From Streptomyces sp. NRRL WC-3605 (lineage in GTDB: Bacteria; Actinomycetota; Actinomycetes; Streptomycetales; Streptomycetaceae), in assembly GCF_001509795.1 (NCBI RefSeq), contig NZ_LLZN01000002.1, positions 372,001-436,000 on the forward strand: 64,000 nt of DNA, written 5' to 3'. The notes below the pieces were generated by a model. It made no database searches. It was given only the letters and a program-made list of their open reading frames with translations, and was not told where the DNA came from. The translations under genes and the position numbers were made by a program. Shown one piece after another: positions 25,582-33,258 of this stretch (its first letter is position 1; the number at the start of each line of letters is the position of its first letter).

Positions 25582-27027
25582 ATGAGCCGAGACATATGTG
25601 ATGTGACACGAGCGAAGAACGGCCGCCCGGTCCACGCCGGGCGGCGCGACGCCGTACGCCTGGCCGCCCTGCTGACGACGGCGGCTGTGACCGGCGTCGT
25701 GACCCATCTGCTGGAACACGGGTCCGACGCCTGGCCCCTCCCCCTCTCCGCGGCGCTGTCGGCCCTCGCGGCGACGCTGCTGGTGGCGTCGGGCGTCCGC
25801 GCACGGTGGACACGCCGCCACGGCCACGCACCCCCTGCGAGCGATACCGGTGCCCGGCCGCGCTCACCCGAGCGCGCCGGGCGGTCCGAGCCGGACACCC
25901 ACCCGGCCGAGGCCGTGACGCGGCGGCGCGCGCAGAGCGTGCTGTGGCGGATGCGGACGACGGTGAAGGACGAGCCGGGCTCCCTGGCCGCGCTGTGCAC
26001 GGCACTCGCTCGGCTCGGCGTGGACATCCTCAGCCTCCAGACGCATCCGCTGGCCGAGGGCACGGTGGACGAGTTCCTGCTGCGGGCGCCGGGCGATGTG
26101 GACGGGGACGGTGTGGTCGGCGCGGTCGCGGCGGCCGGTGGCACCCGTGCCTGGATCGAACGGGCCGACACCCACGACCTGGTCGACGCGCCGACCCGCG
26201 TCCTGGGCCTCGCGACCCGGACCGCGCTGGACGCGGCGGAACTGCCACTGGCGTTGCGGCAGTTGCTGGGTCGGTGCACCATCCGTCAGCTGCCCGGCAC
26301 ACCCGTCATGGGAGGCCGGGGGCCATCGCCGGTGCCCGTGGAGGGCGTGCTGGAGGAGACCGTGATGCGGCTGCGGGCGCCGGAGGGCGGGGTGATCACG
26401 GTGGAGCGTCCGTATCTGCCGTTCACGCCGACCGAGTTCGCGCGGGCGCGCGCGCTGGTGGAGCTGGACGCCCGGCTCGGCCCGCGCGTCCCGGCCGGCC
26501 ACGACGTCCTGACGCTCCCCGAGGGGGGCGCGATCTCCGTGCGCCGGGCCGACAACGGCGACCTCCAGGCGGCCAGGGAGATGCACGAGCGCTGCTCGGC
26601 CCGGACGCTCTCGATGCGCTACCACGGTCCGGTCGGGGACGCGGACCGCTATCTGAACCATCTGCTGAGCCCCCGCTACGGCCGCACCCTCGCCGTGCGG
26701 ACGGCCTCCGGCCGCATCGTCGGCCTCGGCCACCTGCTCTGGGACGGCGACGAGACGGAGGTCGCGCTGCTCGTCGAGGACGCCTGGCAGCAGCGCGGCA
26801 TCGGCGGTGAGCTGCTGGCCCGGCTGGTGGCGATGGCCGTCGAGGCGGGCTGCGAGAGCGTCTACGCGGTGACCCAGGCGTCCAACACCGGCATGGTCGC
26901 GGCGATGCGCTCTCTGGGCCTGCCCCTCGACTACCAGATCGAGGAGGGCACGCTGGTGATCACCGCCCGGCTGGAGGCACCGCGCCCGGCCGCCCCGCAC
27001 CTGTCGGGCACCGGGGACCTCGGCTAG
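25582..27027 (+). CDS. GNAT acetyltransferase with membrane and ACT-like N-terminal parts
   Basis: A 481-residue protein with three parts. Residues 25-75 hold two likely membrane helices (VRLAALLTTAAVTGVVTHLLE; LPLSAALSALAATLLVASGV). Residues 110-200 look like an ACT domain (WRMRTTVKDEPGSLAALCTALARLGVDILSLQTHPL), a fold that senses amino acids. Residues 310-465 are GNAT, with motif A VALLVEDAWQQRGIGGELL. It is probably an amino-acid-regulated protein or small-molecule acetyltransferase. The start has no clear ribosome site; a later start without the membrane helices cannot be excluded. Confidence 0.82.
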   Translation: MSRDICDVTRAKNGRPVHAGRRDAVRLAALLTTAAVTGVVTHLLEHGSDAWPLPLSAALSALAATLLVASGVRARWTRRHGHAPPASDTGARPRSPERAGRSEPDTHPAEAVTRRRAQSVLWRMRTTVKDEPGSLAALCTALARLGVDILSLQTHPLAEGTVDEFLLRAPGDVDGDGVVGAVAAAGGTRAWIERADTHDLVDAPTRVLGLATRTALDAAELPLALRQLLGRCTIRQLPGTPVMGGRGPSPVPVEGVLEETVMRLRAPEGGVITVERPYLPFTPTEFARARALVELDARLGPRVPAGHDVLTLPEGGAISVRRADNGDLQAAREMHERCSARTLSMRYHGPVGDADRYLNHLLSPRYGRTLAVRTASGRIVGLGHLLWDGDETEVALLVEDAWQQRGIGGELLARLVAMAVEAGCESVYAVTQASNTGMVAAMRSLGLPLDYQIEEGTLVITARLEAPRPAAPHLSGTGDLG

Positions 27028-27079
27028 GCCGTGCACCGAAGGGACATGGGCGCCCTGACGCGTCGGTGAGCAAACCGGT

Positions 27080-27125
27080 ACGGGCCCCGCTCTCCCCCCG
27101 TCAGGACGACGAGAGCGGGGCCCGT
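27080..27125. terminator. Bidirectional terminator hairpin
   Basis: A perfect 14 bp stem (ACGGGCCCCGCTCT / AGAGCGGGGCCCGT) with an 18-base loop, between the convergent GNAT and lyase genes. Confidence 0.85.
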
Positions 27126-27133
27126 GCCGGGGT

Positions 27134-28384
27134 TCAGTGGGCGCCGGCCGGTTCCGGCCTGCCGGCCGCCCCTTCGTCGGCGGACCTGCCGGCGGCGCGA
27201 ACGGACACCCCGCCCAGCGCCTGGTCCAGGTCGGCCCACAGGTCGTCGACGTCCTCCAGGCCCACGGACATCCGCAGCAGCCGGTCGCTCACACCGGCGC
27301 CCCGGCGGTCGTCCGCGTCGACGATGCGGTGGCTGATGGACGCCGGGTGCTGGATGAGGGTGTCCACGCTGCCGAGGCTCACGGCCGGGGTGACCAGGCG
27401 GACGCCGGCGATGACCTCGTGCGGGTCGCCCTTCACCTCGAAGGCGACCATGGCACCGCCGATGCCCGGGTAGTGGACCCGGGCGACGCGCGGGTCGGCG
27501 GACAGCCGGCGGGCCAGTTCGGCGGCGCTCTCGGACGCGGCGCGGACCCGCACCGGGAGGGTGGCGAGGCCGCGCAGCAGCAGGTAGCCGGCGAGCGGGT
27601 GCAGGACGCCGCCGGTGGCGAAGCGAACCTGCCGCAGCCGTCCGGCGAGCTCCTCGTCGCAGGCCACGACCCCCGCCATCACGTCACCGTGGCCGCCGAG
27701 GTACTTGGTGGCGCTGTGCAGCACCAGCCGCGCGCCGTGCTCGGCGGGACGCTGCAGGACGGGCGTGGCGAACGTGTTGTCGACGAGCAGCGGCACCGAG
27801 CCGCAGGCGTGGGCGACGGCCCGCAGATCGACCTCGGCCAGCGTCGGGTTGGCAGGGGTCTCCACCATCACCAGACCGGTGTCCGGGCGCAGCGCGTCCG
27901 CGATGCCCGCGGGGTCGGTCCAGGTCACCTCGGAGCCGAGCAGCCCGGCGGTCAGGAGGTGGTCGCTGCAGCCGTACAGCGGGCGTACGGCGACGACGTG
28001 CCGCAGGCCCATGGAGGCCCGCACGAGGAGCACCGCGCTCAGGGCCGCCATGCCGCTGGCGAAGGCGACCGCCGCGTCGGTCCCCTCCAGCTTGGCGAGG
28101 GCGGTCTCGAAGCGGGCGACGGTCGGGTTGCCGAGGCGGCCGTAGACGGGCGGTCCGTCCGGCTCGGCTCCGGTGGCCGCGAAGGCGTCGATGCGGGCGG
28201 CCTCCGCGCGGCTGTCGTAGGACGGGTAGGTGGTGGACAGATCGATCGGCGGGGCGTGCAGGCCCTGCCGGGCGAGGTCGTCGCGGCCGGCGTGCACGGC
28301 CTCGGTGGCGAGTGCTCTTGCTGCGGTGCGTGCGTCGTCGTACCCGGACATCCGCTCGTACGCCTCCCTGCTCGAAGGGTCCAT
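27134..28384 (-). CDS. Cys/Met metabolism PLP enzyme (methionine gamma-lyase / cystathionine gamma-synthase family)
   Basis: A 416-residue trans-sulfuration enzyme. It has YGRLGNPTVARFETALAKLEG, ASGMAA, VETPANPTLAEVDL, VDNTFATPVLQRP and the PLP lysine Lys227 in LHSATKYLGGHGDVMAG. The C-terminus ends with a Gly/Ala-rich tail. Family members form or cleave cystathionine, homocysteine or methionine; the exact reaction is not decided by sequence. The ATG at 28384 is used; the internal ATG at 28351 is an alternative. The divergent Lrp regulator favours an amino-acid catabolic role (lyase). Confidence 0.9.
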   Translation of the reverse strand: MDPSSREAYERMSGYDDARTAARALATEAVHAGRDDLARQGLHAPPIDLSTTYPSYDSRAEAARIDAFAATGAEPDGPPVYGRLGNPTVARFETALAKLEGTDAAVAFASGMAALSAVLLVRASMGLRHVVAVRPLYGCSDHLLTAGLLGSEVTWTDPAGIADALRPDTGLVMVETPANPTLAEVDLRAVAHACGSVPLLVDNTFATPVLQRPAEHGARLVLHSATKYLGGHGDVMAGVVACDEELAGRLRQVRFATGGVLHPLAGYLLLRGLATLPVRVRAASESAAELARRLSADPRVARVHYPGIGGAMVAFEVKGDPHEVIAGVRLVTPAVSLGSVDTLIQHPASISHRIVDADDRRGAGVSDRLLRMSVGLEDVDDLWADLDQALGGVSVRAAGRSADEGAAGRPEPAGAH

Positions 28385-28403
28385 GAGCGGAAGGGTGAAC
28401 AGT

Positions 28404-28421
28404 GACCGGATACATGCGGTC
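28404..28421. promoter_or_regulatory. Inverted repeat between lyase and Lrp genes
   Basis: GACCG (28404-28408) and CGGTC (28417-28421) are separated by eight bases, centred in the 60-base gap between the divergent starts. It is a candidate site for the Lrp protein. Confidence 0.4.
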
Positions 28422-28444
28422 GAATCCCGTGTTACGTTCGGCCA

Positions 28445-28936
28445 ATGGCGGAATCTGTCGTACTCGATCCGGTCGACCTGCATCTGCTGCGGCTTCTGCA
28501 GAACGACGCCCGGGCCACCTACCGGGACCTCGCCGCGCAGGTCGGGGTGGCGCCGTCGACGTGCCTGGACCGGGTGACGCGACTGCGCCGCTCGGGCGTG
28601 ATCCTCGGCCACCAGCTCCGGCTGGACCCCGCCAAGCTGGGCCGTGGTCTGGAGGCCCTGCTGTCCGTGCAGGTCCGGCCGCACCGACGGGAGCTGGTGG
28701 GCCCGTTCGTGGAGCGCATCCGGGCGCTGCCGGAGTCCCGGAGCGTCTTCCACCTGACGGGACCGGACGACTACCTCGTGCATGTCGCGGTCGCGGACAT
28801 GACGGATCTGCAGCGCCTGGTCCTCGACGAGTTCACCGCGCACCGCGAGGTGGCGCGCGTGGAGACACGGCTGATCTTCCAGCAGTGGGACTGCGGGCCG
28901 CTGCTGCCACCCGGCGCGCCGAGGGGCACGCCCTGA
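28445..28936 (+). CDS. Lrp/AsnC-family regulator
   Basis: A 163-residue feast/famine regulator. The N-terminal helix-turn-helix is LDPVDLHLLRLLQNDARATYRDLAAQVGVAPSTCLDRVTRLRRSGVI. A RAM/ligand-binding domain follows (EALLSVQVRPHRRELVGPFVERI, VFHLTGPDDYLVHVAVADM). It is divergent from the PLP lyase gene and very probably controls it in response to an amino acid, as in many Streptomyces Lrp/lyase pairs. Confidence 0.93.
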   Translation: MAESVVLDPVDLHLLRLLQNDARATYRDLAAQVGVAPSTCLDRVTRLRRSGVILGHQLRLDPAKLGRGLEALLSVQVRPHRRELVGPFVERIRALPESRSVFHLTGPDDYLVHVAVADMTDLQRLVLDEFTAHREVARVETRLIFQQWDCGPLLPPGAPRGTP

Positions 28937-29014
28937 GCGAAATCGGGCCGGTGGCGGGCGCCGCCGACCCGATCCGGGCTGACGCGGGGGCGGCCGCCGT
29001 ACGAGGATGGCGGC

Positions 29015-30703
29015 ATGTCCGACACCAAAACTCCACTGCCCCGTGAGGTCGCCGACGCGTACGTCGACGAGCTCATCGCCCTCGACCCGCTCACCGGTAC
29101 CTACCTGGGCGTGAAGGAGAGCAGCAGCAGGCTGCCCGACCTGTCCCCGGCCGGCCAGGAGGCGCTCGCCCGGCTTCAGCGCGCCACGCTCGCGCGACTC
29201 GACGAGGCCGAGCGCGGGCCCGGCGCGGACAGCGACATCGAGCGCCGGTGCGCGCGGCTGCTGCGTGAACGGCTCACCGCGGAGCTGGCCGTGCACGACG
29301 CCGACGAGGGTCTGCGCGCCGTCGGCAACATGGCCACGCCCGCCCACTCGGTGCGCGAGATCTTCACGGTGACGCCGAGCGAGACCGACGAGGACTGGGC
29401 GGCGATCGCCGAGCGGCTGCGCGCGGTACCGGCGGCCTACGCGGGCTACCGGGAGTCACTGGCGCTGGGCCTGGAGCGGAAGCTGTACGCGGCGCCCCGG
29501 CCGGCCGCCACGTTCGTGGAGCAGCTCACCGAGTGGGCGGGCCCGGAGGGCGGACGCGGCTGGTTCGAGGACTTCGCCGCCGCCGGACCCGAGGCGCTGC
29601 GCGCGGAGCTGGACGAGGCGGCGCGGGCGGCGACGGCGGCCGTGGCGGAGCTGCGCGACTGGATGCGGGACGTGTACACCCCGGCGATCGAGGGCGCGCC
29701 GAACACGGTGGGCCGTGAGCGCTATGCCCGCTGGGCGCGCTACTTCAACGGCATCGACCTGGACCTGGACGAGGCGTACGCGTACGGGTGGTCGGAGTAC
29801 CACCGGCTGCTCGGCGAGATGAAGAAGGAGGCCGAGCGCATCCTGCCGGGGGCGTCGACCCCGTGGGTGGCGCTGGCGCACCTCGACGAGCACGGCCGGC
29901 ACATCGAGGGCGTCGACGAGGTCCGGGACTGGCTGCAGGGCCTGATGGACGAGGCCATCGAGAAGCTGGACGGCACGCACTTCGAACTCGCCGAGCCGGT
30001 AAGGAAGGTGGAGTCGTGCATCGCCCCGCCCGGCGGCGCGGCGGCCCCGTACTACACCTCTCCGTCGGAGGACTTCTCCCGGCCGGGGCGCACCTGGCTG
30101 CCGACGATGGGCCAGACCCGTTTCCCGGTCTACGACCTGGTCTCGACCTGGTACCACGAGGGGGTGCCCGGCCATCACCTCCAGCTGGCGCAGTGGGTGT
30201 ACGTCGCCGGGAACCTCTCCCGCTACCAGGCCACCATCGGTCTGGTCAGCGCGAACGCCGAGGGCTGGGCGCTGTACGCGGAGCGGCTGATGGACGAGCT
30301 GGGCTTCCTCACGGACCCGGAGCACCGGCTCGGCTACCTGGACGCGCAGATGATGCGGGCCGCGCGGGTCATCGTGGACATCGGCATGCATCTGGAGCTG
30401 GAGATCCCGGCGGACTCGCCGTTCCACCCGGGTGAGCGCTGGACGCCCGACCTGGCGCAGGAGTTCTTCGGCGCGCACAGCAGCCGTCCGGCGGACTTCG
30501 TGGAGAGCGAGCTGACCCGGTACCTGACCATCCCGGGCCAGGCCATCGGCTACAAGCTGGGCGAACGGGCGTGGCTGCAGGGCCGGGAGAAGGCGCGGCA
30601 GCGGCACGGCGACGCCTTCGACCTCAAGGCGTGGCACATGGCGGCCCTGTCCCAGGGTTCGCTGGGCCTGGACGACTTGGTGGACGAGCTGGCCGCGCTG
30701 TAG
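29015..30703 (+). CDS. DUF885 family metalloprotein (putative peptidase)
   Basis: A 562-residue soluble protein of the DUF885 family, distantly related to M32-like metallopeptidases. The probable zinc motif is TWYHEGVPGHHLQLAQ (HExxPGHH) at about residues 380-395. A downstream Glu occurs in ANAEGWALYAERLMDELG. No signal peptide is seen. The substrate has not been defined for most of this family; dipeptide or peptide hydrolysis is the usual guess. Confidence 0.9.
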   Translation: MSDTKTPLPREVADAYVDELIALDPLTGTYLGVKESSSRLPDLSPAGQEALARLQRATLARLDEAERGPGADSDIERRCARLLRERLTAELAVHDADEGLRAVGNMATPAHSVREIFTVTPSETDEDWAAIAERLRAVPAAYAGYRESLALGLERKLYAAPRPAATFVEQLTEWAGPEGGRGWFEDFAAAGPEALRAELDEAARAATAAVAELRDWMRDVYTPAIEGAPNTVGRERYARWARYFNGIDLDLDEAYAYGWSEYHRLLGEMKKEAERILPGASTPWVALAHLDEHGRHIEGVDEVRDWLQGLMDEAIEKLDGTHFELAEPVRKVESCIAPPGGAAAPYYTSPSEDFSRPGRTWLPTMGQTRFPVYDLVSTWYHEGVPGHHLQLAQWVYVAGNLSRYQATIGLVSANAEGWALYAERLMDELGFLTDPEHRLGYLDAQMMRAARVIVDIGMHLELEIPADSPFHPGERWTPDLAQEFFGAHSSRPADFVESELTRYLTIPGQAIGYKLGERAWLQGREKARQRHGDAFDLKAWHMAALSQGSLGLDDLVDELAAL

Positions 30704-30733
30704 GGAATCGTCAGACATCCCCAGGGCCGGGGG

Positions 30734-31567
30734 TCAACGGCGGAAGCCGCCCTCGGAGTTGATGACCTCGCCGGTGATCCAGCCCGCCTCGTCCGTGGTG
30801 AGCCACGCGATGAGGCGGGCCGGGTCGTCGGGCATCCCCCACCGCCCGGCGGGGAAGCGGGCCGCGACGGCGTCGTACGCGTCACCGGTGAGGTAGCCGG
30901 TGTCGACGGGGCCGGGGTTGACGGTGTTCACCGTGATCCCGCGCGCGGCGAGCGGGGCGGCCAGGGAGCGGGTGATGGAGGCGAGGGCGCCTTTCTGCAG
31001 GGCGTAGGCGATCTCGCCGGGCATGCCGCCCGCCATGTCCTGCCCGGAGGTCATCATGACGACGCGTCCACCGGGAGCCGCCGGCCGGAGCCGGGCGTGG
31101 GCCTGGACGAGGAGGAGCACGGAGCGGGTGTCGACCGCCCAGTGCGCGTCGAGCATCGCGGCGTCGATCTCGTCGAGCGTGCCGTCGCTGCCGCTGAGGG
31201 CGTGGTTGGCGACGAGGATGTCGAGGCGTCCGCCGAGCGCCGAGGCGGCCGTGGCGACGAGTTCGGCGGGCGCGCCCGGGTCGGAGAGGTCGCCGGGTCC
31301 GGCCTCGACCCGTGCGCCGGGGTCGCCGAGCGCCTCGCGCACGGACGTCACGACGTCCTCGGGGCGGTCGGCGCCCCAGGGCATCGCGGCGTCGTGCGGG
31401 ACGTGGTGGTGCAGATAGACGCTCGCGCCGAGGGCGGCGAGCCGGCGGGCGACGGCGTGCCCGATGCCGCCGCGCCGGCTGGCGCCGGTCACCAGGGCGG
31501 TGCGGCCGCGCAACGGCAGCGGGTCACGGCGCAGTTCGTCGGGGTCGGGGTGCGGGAGTCGCGACAT
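30734..31567 (-). CDS. Short-chain dehydrogenase/reductase (SDR)
   Basis: A 277-residue classical SDR. The NAD(P) motif is VTGASRRGGIGHAVA, followed by DILVANHAL (NNAG position). The catalytic part has MMTSG (Ser) and YALQK (Tyr and Lys four apart). NTVNPGPVDTGYLT and GWITGEVINSEGGF match the 3-oxoacyl-ACP reductase-like branch. The insert HHHVPHDAAMPWGADRP after the first beta-alpha unit is longer than usual. The substrate is unknown. Confidence 0.91.
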   Translation of the reverse strand: MSRLPHPDPDELRRDPLPLRGRTALVTGASRRGGIGHAVARRLAALGASVYLHHHVPHDAAMPWGADRPEDVVTSVREALGDPGARVEAGPGDLSDPGAPAELVATAASALGGRLDILVANHALSGSDGTLDEIDAAMLDAHWAVDTRSVLLLVQAHARLRPAAPGGRVVMMTSGQDMAGGMPGEIAYALQKGALASITRSLAAPLAARGITVNTVNPGPVDTGYLTGDAYDAVAARFPAGRWGMPDDPARLIAWLTTDEAGWITGEVINSEGGFRR

Positions 31568-31608
31568 GACAGATCATCATGCGGGCCGCCGCCGGGCCGC
31601 GCACCTGC

Positions 31609-32139
31609 TTATCGCACGGAGTTCCCCTGCGGCAGCCTCCGCAGCTCGACCAGGATCATCCAGGTCTCGGGGCCGGGGCGGGCGTGCGCGGCGCGGACCG
31701 CGTAGGTGCCCGGGGTGAGGCCGACCCGCAGATGCTCGGTCCGTTCCGTCTCCCGTCCCGGCCAGGCCGAGTCGAACAGCACCACCGGGCCGGGCACCTT
31801 CCAGTGGACCTCGCGCCCCCAGTCCGCCGTGGCCAGGGCGGACGGGATCCCGGCGAGCAGGGCCGCCTCGGAGTCCGCCGCGCACCACCGGACGAAGACG
31901 CCGTGGTCCGGGAGGTAGGCGGTGGACGCGGGTTCGTCGCCGAGGACCAGTGCCGCGCCGTCCCCGACCGGGAGGAGGCCGACGGGGGCGTCGACCTCGC
32001 AGGCCCGGTCGTAGTCCGAGGCGGTCTCGTCGCCGTCGGCGCCGGCCCAGAACGGAAGCACCGTCTCCGGCACGGCTATCAGCGGGCCTCCGCCCGACTC
32101 GATCCACTCCAGCGTTCCCGGTTCCGCGAAAGTCACCAT
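31609..32139 (-). CDS. Imm21-type immunity protein, no toxin nearby
   Basis: A 176-residue soluble protein. The features LEWIESGGGPLIAVPE, YDRACEVDAPVGLLPVGDGAALVLGDEPASTAYLP, VFVRWCAADSEAALL and VPGPVVLFDSAWPG match what I know of the Imm21 family, named for polymorphic-toxin immunity. No toxin gene, WXG100 or secretion gene is adjacent, so it is an orphan. The ATG at 32139 is chosen over an upstream one because the extra 21 residues (MLKSQLDTVRRAG...) lack family similarity. The link to a toxin is inference from the family name. Confidence 0.75.
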   Translation of the reverse strand: MVTFAEPGTLEWIESGGGPLIAVPETVLPFWAGADGDETASDYDRACEVDAPVGLLPVGDGAALVLGDEPASTAYLPDHGVFVRWCAADSEAALLAGIPSALATADWGREVHWKVPGPVVLFDSAWPGRETERTEHLRVGLTPGTYAVRAAHARPGPETWMILVELRRLPQGNSVR

Positions 32140-32195
32140 GCCAGCAGAACCTACACGCAGGGCGCCGGCTCGGCGCACGGTGTCCAACTGGCTTT

Positions 32196-32678
32196 TCAGC
32201 AACCGCAGTTCCCGTCGCCCGAGGGCGCGGTGAGCGGGTCGGCGGGCCTGTGTTCCCGGCCCTGCCAGGTCTCGTACTCGAAGCCCTCGCGCACCCAGTA
32301 CTCGAACCCGCCGAGCATCTCCTTGACCCGGTAACCGAGTTCGGCAAGGGCCAGCGCGGCGCGGGTCGCGCCGTTGCAGCCGGGGCCCCAGCAGTACGTC
32401 ACCACGGGCACGGACGGGTCGAGGAGGTCCCCGGCCTGCTCGGGGATCAGCGCGGTGGGCAGGTGCACGGCGCCCGGGACGTGCCCCTGGTCCCAGGACT
32501 CCGTGGACCGGGAGTCGACGACGACGAACCCGGGGTCGGTGCCGGCGGCGAGCGCGGCGGCGACGTCGGACACGTCCGCGTGGAAGGCGAGGCTCGCCCT
32601 GAAGTGGGCGGCGGCCTCGGCGGGCGCGGCGGGGGCGACGCGCAGGACGGGGTTCACGGCGGGGACGGCGGCGGTCAT
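32196..32678 (-). CDS. Rhodanese-like sulfurtransferase
   Basis: A 160-residue single rhodanese domain. The core is FVVVDSRSTESWDQGHVPGAVHLP with active-site loop VTYCWGPGCNGATRAALALAELGY (catalytic Cys of YCWGPGC). A second Cys in the loop and a C-terminal GDGNCGC tail may form disulfides or bind metal. It is divergent from an Lrp regulator 133 bases away, which is its likely controller. Confidence 0.9.
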   Translation of the reverse strand: MTAAVPAVNPVLRVAPAAPAEAAAHFRASLAFHADVSDVAAALAAGTDPGFVVVDSRSTESWDQGHVPGAVHLPTALIPEQAGDLLDPSVPVVTYCWGPGCNGATRAALALAELGYRVKEMLGGFEYWVREGFEYETWQGREHRPADPLTAPSGDGNCGC

Positions 32679-32811
32679 GGTCGTGCCCTTCGGACGGATC
32701 GGCGGCCTTGATCGGATGCTCGAGAATCTACGGAAGCCGGCCGCCCCCCTGAAGGTCCGTTCCCCGGCACCTCGCTTGATCCACCGGTGAATCCCCTGCT
32801 ATTCCTCCCCC

Positions 32812-33258
32812 ATGACCGCGTATTCCCCGGACGCCACCGACTGGCGCATCCTCGACGTCCTCCAGCGGGACGGCCGCGCCAGCTACGCCGACCTGGCCCG
32901 TGCCGTCTCCATGTCCGCGAGCGCGGTCACCGAGCGGGTGCGCCGCCTGGAGGAGGCGGGCGTCATCCAGGGGTACGCCGCCGTCGTCGACCCCGAGCGG
33001 CTGGGGCTGCCGATCCTCGCCTTCGTCCGCCTGCGCTACCCGCACGGCAACTACAAGCCTTTCCACGACCTGGTCGCCGCGACCCCGGAGGTCCTGGAGG
33101 CGCACCACGTCACGGGCGACGACTGCTTCGTCATCAAGGTCGTGGCCCGCTCCATGCGGCACCTCGAGGAGGTCTCGGGCCGGATCGGCGCCCTGGGTTC
33201 GGTGACGACGAGCGTGGTGTACTCCTCGCCGCTGCCGCGCCGCCCGGTCGGTCAGTGA
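32812..33258 (+). CDS. Lrp/AsnC-family regulator
   Basis: A 148-residue Lrp protein with helix-turn-helix TDWRILDVLQRDGRASYADLARAVSMSASAVTERVRRLEEAGVI and a RAM domain (EAHHVTGDDCFVIKVVARSMRHLEEV). It is divergent from the rhodanese gene, the probable target. Its 3' end overlaps the convergent sbcC stop by seven bases. Confidence 0.93.
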   Translation: MTAYSPDATDWRILDVLQRDGRASYADLARAVSMSASAVTERVRRLEEAGVIQGYAAVVDPERLGLPILAFVRLRYPHGNYKPFHDLVAATPEVLEAHHVTGDDCFVIKVVARSMRHLEEVSGRIGALGSVTTSVVYSSPLPRRPVGQ

